From positions 7,348,931-7,412,930 of the forward strand of contig OY755047.1 in NCBI GenBank assembly GCA_963576565.1: a stretch of 64,000 nt of DNA, in the 5' to 3' direction. The notes below the pieces were generated by a model, which was not told the DNA's origin, ran no database searches, and saw nothing but the letters and a program-made list of their open reading frames with translations. The DNA comes from Aspidapion aeneum. Its lineage: Eukaryota > Arthropoda > Insecta > Coleoptera > Brentidae. Each line of letters starts with the position of its first letter. Positions within the stretch are counted from its first letter, which is position 1. Of this stretch, positions 13,025 to 23,262 are shown piece after piece. The translations under genes were made by a program, and so were the position numbers.

Positions 13025-16000
13025 GGCGCAACAAAAAAGTTTCAAAATCATCTGAAACGCAAAGATATATAAAAATTTTTGAAATCGGAGCAACTTTTTT
13101 TTTCTCGAAAAAATTAGGATCACCATAGCTCACACTACTATAGTATAGTATATGTGTGAGCTAATACCAAGAATATAAAGATATAAAGGGGTTATTAATA
13201 TAATAAACTAATCGAAACAGACCAGATGTATTTTATTAAGGAAACTTGTAACTATCTAAAAATAAAAAAAAATAGAGTATATGTTGAAATAAAAATTAGG
13301 GACCTTCTTCTAATAAAATACTAGTTAATAAAATTCTAAATTACAATACTTTATAAATAATATAACTAAATAAGCTAGTAAAAAAACTAACCAAAAACAT
13401 AAAATTAAAAGTGAATTAAACATTCTTCTTAGACTTCAAAATAGACTTTGCAAAGCGTTTAAAAACATTTTAAATATCGATTTTAATTAATAATAAGTTA
13501 AGGAATTTTAATTGAAAATACCTATTTTAAAATTAATTTTTGTGGTGGATTTAAATACAGTAAAATATTATTTAGGCGATATCAAAATAAAAATAAATGG
13601 ATCCATGACGGATCTGATACCTTCCTAGCTAGCCTATTACTACAGTTCAAGTGAAGCCATGATATATCAGCCTTGAAAACAGTTTTTGTAAATCTCAGAA
13701 ACTAAAGCCCTCACGGAGTTTTTGATTATAACACAAATTATTAACGAAAATGGAGTCTATATTGCGAAAACCGCATATTGATATGAGGCTTCGTTAAAAA
13801 ATTAGCATTTTTTAAATTTTTTAATTGTTAAAAAACTGTTATTGGCATTAATGGATTTTGACCAAAACCTAATCAGCTCGTTACAGTATCGAACACTATT
13901 TTACCTAATTTTATGAAAATCGGTTCAGCGGCTTAGGAGCTATCGTGTTACGGACAGAAATAACATATACACATAGACAGACATCACAACGATATTGCTA
14001 AGATAGGTTAAAATACACCCAAATAACACATTTTCTCCCTTATCTCAAAAATTTTTTTCTCTTGCCATTGCTACGCCGGCTAGGAAGGTAAAAATTTTCG
14101 CGGGTACAGTGAATGAATAATTACGGACTTGGAATAAAGCCATGTAATAATAGAGTTAGGCAGTATTTTGACAGATTTACATGGCATGCTGACAGTTGAT
14201 CTTTTAAAATTGACATACCAAAGTCGAATGTAAAACCAAGGCCAACACAAAAATAGAGGCCACGACCCTGAAAAAATCAGCTGTTCTCCCGGGGCTGAAT
14301 TTTACATTGGGTCTTATGGGAGGTCAGACGTTTTTTTATGATATTTTCAAAATGGCACTACAGATTTCCGCAAAATTTCAGTGAAATATTCTCAGACACG
14401 ATCCCGATATTCCACCAAAGGTTTGTAAGGAAGCAACATGATTAAAAGGTTAAAATCTTCAAGATTTAGCATTCCTTATTTTGAATTCAAATTACCCGCC
14501 ATGTACCACATGCGAACTGTTATATTTGACATGTATTTGACTTTGTGATATGTGATTGTCACATTCGCTTCTGCTTTAAACTTAATTTTTGTGTGAGCTA
14601 ATGAAGCGGCTATGAAAAATTAGGGCTTACTATACATTTAAAAAAAATTGTTCTGCCAGAATAAAGTAAAAACAATCTCAAAAACGGCTTTATTTAACAA
14701 AAACTCAAATATCCATGAACCGTCATTCCAACTTCAAAATTTTAAAGACAATCAGCTGTGTCGTAACGTGACCATCAAAAAAAAATCAGCCCCGGATGTG
14801 ACGTCAACAAAGTGGAGGATCGTGGCCCGTCCATTTTGATAGCCCTGGTAAAACTAAGTCCTTTATTTTTCTATAATTATTAAACTTGACAGTATTTATT
14901 TTGCGCTCGTATAGTAAACAAAAGAATTAGCTGTCATATTCCAATGCAAAACTGTCAAAATACAGCGTGACACTATTATTGCATGGCTTTATTCCAATAA
15001 GTCCCTATTATTATTAATTGACAGACTTACCCCAGGCAAATGTCAAAATCATACATTTTGCTAATGAGATATAAAGCCCCACCAGTGCGGCTAAGTGAAG
15101 AACCAAAAATCCGATTGCATTAAACCTAAAAACAAAAAAAATATACAGGGTAAGCCATCAGTGAAAACATAACAAACTGGAGTCTCGATATAGCTAAATA
15201 CTTTATATTTTATAACAGACCCCTTTGCGAAGCTCGTTTTTCAAAAGATAAGTTTTCAAAAGTCCGGTTCAAATTAACTTTTTGTAAAATCTTTATCTAT
15301 CTATCTATTTCGTCTTCTTCGATACATCTTTGGACATAGGACAATATCTTCCACTCTTCTCTGTCTCTCGCCGTGTTCATCCATCTAGTCCCCGCATGTT
15401 TCTTCAAATTGTCCGCCCATCTCATTTGGGGTCTTCCCCTACTTCTTTTATTTTTCCAAGGTTTACAATACATTCATTCCATCGATCGTCTTTCTGTTTG
15501 ATATTATGACCGGCAAATTTTTATGTAAAAAAAAAATTAAAGTTCGAGCGCAAATGCCACGAAATAAATACACACGTAGGAAGTAGGCAGAGTTCTGAAG
15601 TATGGAAATTCATTTCTACGGTAAAAAACAAAACAAAAAGTAAACAATGAGATTGTCAAACCAGAACAATGGACAGAACACTACAAGAGACTGCTGCAGG
15701 AAACATGACCCGAATATCTGTCAGCCTTTCCGAGAAGAGACATAAAAGTACATGGAGAGGAAGTAATTATCGAACAAGAAATGATAAACAATAGTATTAA
15801 AAAGCTTAAATCCGGAAAAGCTAGCGGACCTGGGTGAATATATGCTGAAATGCTCAAATATGGATCGGAGAAACTACTAGAAAATCTCACATAAATCGAC
15901 TTTTAAAAGAATTCCTGGTAACGAAAGGCTTAAAACCATATACACACTACAGTTTGCTGACGACCATGTAATTGTAGCTAATGATAAAGAGAGAAAGTTA

Positions 16001-19000
16001 ACGGAAGAATACCAAAAGTTAACAGTGAACGTGGACAAGACAGATTACTTATGTATTGGAAACGAATCAAGTGAATTAGAACTAGAAAATGGACAAACAA
16101 TATCTCCATGCAATGAGTATGTATACTTGGGTGTCACATTTGATAAGACACGAACAGACTGTAAAGAACTGGAAAAAAGAATAGTAAAAGTAAAAAAGGT
16201 TATTGGTTGTCATAACAGTAAACATTTAAACGTCAATTTTAATAAACAACTAATTTTGTAAACGGAATTCAGATGTCGCAGTATTGTGGTAACATGGAAA
16301 AGTAGTTAGAAGCGACTTAATGTTGCCGGATTTTAGGAATGAAGCGTATGTTTTGGAATATGGGGGCTTTATTAACTGCCTGGCCTTATTAGCAGCCGGG
16401 CCAAATTAGCATGCGGGCCTTATTGGCAGCCGGGACTTAGTACCCCCGGGCCCAATTGGCCGCAGGCACCTTACAAGGCTAATTTTCAAACTAGATTAGT
16501 AGTAGAGCTACTTACCATACGATCTTCCTTTTGAAGTTATAGTCGGTTCCTATTTCTGCTGGAAGCAACAGAGAGTAGTTTCTTCCCTCAGTCGGTATGT
16601 TATCGTATTTGTTAGTATGGGCAGGCTCAGCGTCATAATTGTCTTCTTCTTTTACCAAGTAGTTATTATTCACTTCTTCTTTTAGGTCTAAGGCGGATTT
16701 TGATAGGGCGGGGGGTTCGGGTTTTTCTTGTTGAATCTAAAAGAAATTAACCGGTTTATAAGTTAATGATTCACATAAAACTAATCACAGAAAAGTTCTC
16801 TCAAAAGTTACCTAGCTGCTTTAACCAATGGCTCACCGACGCATATGTGCTGGGGCGCACCTTATACAAAAGTTGTTAATAACTTAGATATTTTTAACTT
16901 TGAGTGAAAAAGTCATAAAACAACTTTTGTTTAACGCTAAATTTTATTTCCATAGGCGTAACTGTATAACGGGTGTCCCATTTCAAAAAATGTGTCTTTT
17001 TACGATAACTAACGACATCTAGTTTTCATTTTGTTGTCACCATCGATTTACCATATATACACACTACAGTCACAGCCTACCTAACAACTAGGTAGGCTGT
17101 GCTACAGTTTGCTGACGACCAAGTAATGATAAAGAAGACATGGAGTATATGATGAGAAAGTTAACGGAAGAATACCAAAAGTGGAGGTTAACAGTGAACG
17201 TGGTCAAGATACAGTACGTATTGAAAACGAATCAAGTGAGATAGAAGACAATGGACAAACAATATCTCCATGCAATGAATATGTTATACTTGGATGTCAC
17301 ATTTGATAAGACAGGAACATATTGTAAAGAACTGGACAAACGAATAGTAAAAGCAAAAAAAGTTATTGGATGTCCTAACAGTATTTTATGGAGCAGAGAG
17401 ATAAAAATGAATGTAAAATTTAACATATATGAAACAATGGTAAAAAGCACGGTGTTGTATGGAATAGAGTCGCGTAACAGAAAAATACAAAGCAAAAATG
17501 GAAATTGTCGAAATGGATGCAATAAGAAGATCAATGAAAATATCTAGAACAGATCATATAAGAAATGAGATCATAAAAGAAAGAATGGGAATCGAGGGAA
17601 GCATAACGGATGACATCACTAAAATACAACTGATATGGTAAGGCCATGTACAACGGATGAACGACGAAAGATTAACAAAGCAGGTCTTAGAATGGAAACC
17701 AACAGGGCGCAGAAAAAGAGGGCGTCCTAAACTAGAATGGCAACAGTCAATTTAAAGATCAATGAGTCAAAAAAACCTGACAGAAGATGATTGTCAGGAT
17801 CGAAGGAGGTGAATAGGCGTCGGAAGAAAAACCTTCTAAACGGTTCGGTTTTGAATTGTTGTTTATTGTTTTAAGTAAAACAATAATATGCATAATATCT
17901 AAATCAATATTAGGCTTGAGGAGGAGTGCAGACTCCGAGCACCCCTGGATGCTTCCTTGCATTTTGGTATTTAAAAACCCTGTAAATAGGCTTTTTCGAA
18001 AAGGTAAAAATCAAAAATAAATTAGGACTCGGTTAGGACCTTTACCTACATATATTACAGGTTTGCTAGAGAAAGCCTATAAGATAATTATAATATAATT
18101 ATTGATATATTAGGTACTTGTCAATTGACATTCTTAAACTGATACATGTTCCACTGTGTGTTACAGTGTCGTATACAAAACAAATCGCCAGGGAGGGGGC
18201 CTGGAAATTTTTTTTGATGCACATTGAAAAGTAGAAAAATATATAGGGTGTAATTTAATTGATACACCAAACTTTAAGGCTAAATGCACAATTAAGACCT
18301 CAAGCAACTAAATACAGTAGGGCCCCGCCAAGTTGGCACAAGCATTTCAGCAAATATTTGACCTATGTAAAACTCTACTTCGGAATGAGATACGAAACTC
18401 AAACTTTGAACAATCGTTGATCTTCATAGAGTTAACAACCCCACCAAGTTTCATGGTATTAGTAGTAAAGTAGTTACGAAATTTCAAAAAACGTCGAATT
18501 TGCCACTCACTCACTCGCATGTATAGATCATCAAAATTCTACTGTACTTCCAGAGATGCTACAAAGCTGAAATTTGGCAGACTGAAAGAAAATATGACCA
18601 AACCCTTGGAAAAAACAAAAAAACCCACAATTCTAATTTACTCCCCTCCCCTATAGATGTAAAGTTATGTAAAGGTAACATTGCCCAATTCCGGAAGAGC
18701 TGAGCTTTGGCAGACTAATAGGAAATATGATAAAACTATAGGAAATTTTTTTAAAAATCCGAACATTTTTATTACCTTTCCTCCCTTATAAATGTAAAGT
18801 TATGTAAAAGTAACATTGCCCACTTTCAGAAACGCTAAAGGGCTGAGCTTTGGAAAACCGATAGGAACTATGATAAAACTATAGAAAAAAATTTAAAAAT
18901 CCCAAATTTTTAATTAACTTCCCTCCCATATAAATGTAAAGTTAAGTAAAAGTAACATTTATCACTTCCAGAAACGCTAAAGAGCTGAGCTTTGGAAGAA

Positions 19001-21416
19001 TGATAGGAACTATAATAAAACTATAGGAAAAAATTTTAAAACAACCATATTTAAATTTACTTCCCTCTCCTATAAATGTAAAGTTTTATAAAAGTAACAA
19101 TGCCCACTTCCAGGAACGCTAGAGAGCTGAGCTTTAGAAGGCTGATAGGAACTATGAAAAAACAATAGAAAAAAATAAAAAACCTTAATAACGCATTGCA
19201 AAAGTTTTAAACAATATTCCGCTTATTTTACTACTTCAAAAAAGTCAAGTACGCGAAAATGTTATTCCGAAAACAAAATGAGATAAATGTAAAGCCAAGT
19301 TCTCCAATGCAATTTTCAGAATGAAAGGTTTTTACTAGTTTGGAAATGTTTTCCAAACGTGGCTATTACGGCTGCAAATAATTCTTGGGTACAGTGCTAA
19401 ATTGAAAATAAAGAAGTTTGGCTGTAATAGGAAAGTTAAAAACCTTTCATTTTGAGAACTTGGCTTTACTTTTATCTCAAATCTTTTTACGGAATAATAT
19501 TTTCGCGTACTTGGTTTTTTTTACATGACATGTTTTTATTATGATTAATAGATTTCGACAGTTTGTTAGGACGTCTAAGACCTATATTTAGACGCATGTC
19601 TTTTTAATGATGCTTGGAAGGGGTGGTGGGGAAGGTCAAAAGTAAACAAAAAGTTCAAATAACTTTTTTTGTTTTCAAGTTATAGCATTTGTCTAGTTTG
19701 AAGAGTGGGGGTAAACTGTGAATTTTAAAAATGACAAATTTGACGTCAAATAATTTTGTGATTCATTATGAACAAAAAATGTTCTACTGCTTTTTGCCAG
19801 AAAACTATAGGTTAAGGAGATACATTGTGGTCCATAGGTAGAAATTTGTAATTTTTTTTAAGAATTAATTTTTTATGAGCATTTGATTTTTTGAGATTTT
19901 TTTTTGTATTTAAAAGCCTCTTAATAAAAACAGGAAATAGTAATATAAGCATTATATTTTTAATAAAAAAAAATGTGTTATAATTTTTTGTTATATTTGT
20001 TTTTAATAATTTTAATACCTAAATATTACTTTTATTGTGATGTGTTTAAAATCCTTCTTTTAATATTTTCAGCCACCTCTTAAAGTTTGATGCATGATTT
20101 AAATTATACCCTGTATATTTTTGCTTTTGGGGGCTCAATCCCCTCAAGCCCCTTTCCTGTATACGCCTATGCTAGTTAATAAAGGTATTTTAAGTTTTTA
20201 CTTTATAATTTAAAACAAATGTCTTTTCATAGAATTAATAATGCAATGTATTTTTAAAATTAGTAAAAGGAAATGAATGAATTCATTAAGAGGGAGCTCT
20301 GAATAAGCGTGTAATAGTTTTGAACAGGGTTGGATGGGGTCCAACAAACCGGCCATGGCAATTTTTTTTTATTTGGCCCTCGCTTCGGCACAAAAATTTT
20401 ACGGCAAAGAAAACGAAGCCATATTGTGTTATTTTTGTTTTTGATATTATGGAGGTTTTGTTATTAAATAATTGAGAAAAAAAATTTCATATAAACATAT
20501 GTATGTATGTCCTACACATCCTAACTTGTAAGATACAAGGGGTTTAAAGACTTTCAGAAAATCTCCTTTTTTATTAAAATCTGTTTTATATTCTGTATGG
20601 CTATATTAAACACTAAGTACCTATTAATTAATATCTAACTTTTTCACAAAATGAAAACTCTAAAAAAAATAAAAACATACAAAATTTCAACAATCAACAG
20701 CACTGCCCCCGTTAGTTAAAAGGCTGCAAGTAATTTTTTTTCGAATTTAGGTTTTTGGTCTCGACGGATTTGCCATCATGCCCTATGTAATCAAATTAAA
20801 AAAAAACAAATAGCAGTAACTGTAGTACTGCCTTATGAACAATTAAAACTTTGAAGTCGTTTTTTTGCGAACCACACCTTCGTCACTTGCGCCCTTTTAA
20901 CTACATGGGGCAGAGCAGGTATGCTAATTTTTCATGGTAACAACTTTTTTAATAATGAACTTGATGCTGCAATTTTATTCTATGATCTCCTTAATTCGAA
21001 TTTTACCCAATACCAATGAATACATTCATTGCCAATACCGATTTTTCAACCGGTTAATCGATTTCTTAGATTTTTTATGTATTTTAGCACCAAAAATGAT
21101 CTTTCGGAACTAAGATATGAGATATTGGCAAGGCCGTACCGAAGGGGGAGATCTGGCGGATCAATCCCCACCAAAATAGTCAACAAAGTGTGTTAAAAGA
21201 GATTTCACAACAGTAACACAAATAAGAAAAAAAAATTGGACAATATTTTTATTACATTTTTTTAATCTCCCGATTTTTAGCTCACACATATACTATACTA
21301 TAGTAGTGTGAGCTATGGTGATCCTAATTTTTTCGAGAAAAAAAAAGTTGCTCCGATTTCAAAAATTTTTATATATCTTTGCGTTTCAGATGATTTTGAA
21401 ACTTTTTTGTTGCGCC

Positions 21417-21458
<42 letters not shown>

Positions 21459-23211
21459 ATTTCTGTCTGTCTGTCTGTCTGTCTGTGTGTCTGTATGTCT
21501 GTCTGTAACGACCAACGCGCATAACTCAAAAACCGCTTGTCCGATTTTAATAAAATTTGGTACCCAGGCTAGGTTTTGGGTCGAGATGGTCCCATTTAAA
21601 AATGAACAAAATCCACCGAACACAAGCCCAATAAAAGGGTGGGGGTAGATTTCAAAAATTAGAGTTTATGAAAAAATATGGCGTGTGTGATATCAAACGA
21701 AAGGTAATTGAGTCTGGAGTTAAACAAAATACATTTTAGTTTATTAAAAAAAGGGGGGGGGGGGGGTAAATTTCAAAAATTAGTGTTTAAGTGGAAATAT
21801 GGCGTGTGTGATATCAAACGAAAGGTAATTGAGTCTGGAGTTAAACAAAATATATTTTAGTTAAAAAAAAAGGGTGGGGGTAGATTTGAAAAATTAGAGT
21901 TTGAGTCAAAACATGGCTTGTGTGGTATCAAACGAAAGGTAATTGAGTCTGGAGTTCAATAAAACATACTTCAGTTTTTAGTTATATTAGCTTTCACGTA
22001 GATACACTATAACTATAGTACCCAGTGTGAGCTTAGGTGCCCATAGATTGGCAGAGTATTTTTCTGGATATTAGTATTGTAAAAAGATATTAATAAGTTA
22101 GTGCCATTATCACATTATCTCCTTGATACATTATACTTATTTTAATATAAAAGTACCTGTAACAATCAAACGAGTAACGCAGGCCTGGAGTTACTACATA
22201 AAGATTTTTTAAATTTAAATGTTTAATGTTTTCATTAGTTCGTTTGTCAAATATACTAAAATAAATATTAATAATTTGGAACAGGTACATCGGGCCTGAA
22301 ATAGCACTTTTATAGGAAGAGTATTTAATATTTTTTAATAAAACTTATTTTTATTAACTCTTTATTTGTTGCTCTAACTCTAGACAACAAAACTGAACAA
22401 ATACAAATCCTCAATCGACTCTTATAAACTAATAAACATCTTTATTACGGTTAAATGTCAAATAAATAACTACAGTTAAATCTTAAATTGTAAAGAAAAA
22501 ACATTAAACCCAAACACAAAAAAAATACTCTGCCAATATATGGGCCCCTAAGTTCACACTAGGTACTATAGTTATAGTGTACGTGCGAACGAATAAAACT
22601 AAAACCTGAAATATATCTTATTCAACTCCAGACTAAATTAACTTTTGTTTGATACCACAAAAGCCATGTTTTGACTTAAACTCAAATTCTTGAAATCTAC
22701 CCCCACCCTTAAAAAAACAAAAACTAAAATGTATTTTGTTTAACTCCGGACTCAATTACCTTTCGTTTGATATCACACACGCCATATTTTCACGTAAACT
22801 CTAATTTTTGAAATCTACCCCAACCCTTTTAGAAGAAAAAAAATGTATTTTGTTAAACTCCGGACTCAATTACCTTTCGTTTGATATCACACACGCCATA
22901 TTTTCACGTAAACTCTAATTTTTGAAATCTACCCCAACCCTTTTAGAAGAAAAAAAAACTAAAATGTATTTTGTTTACCTCCATACTCAATTACCTTTCG
23001 TTTGATATCACACACGCCATATTTTCACATAAACTCTAATTTTTAAAATCATCCCCCACCCTTTTATTTGGCTTGTGTTCGGTGGATTTTGTTTATTTTT
23101 AAATGGGACCATCTCGACCCAAGACCCAGCCTAGGTACCAAATTTCATTAAAGTCGGCCAAGCGGTTTTTGAGTTATGCGCGTTGGTCGTTACAGACAGA
23201 CATACAGACAT

Positions 23212-23262
<51 letters not shown>

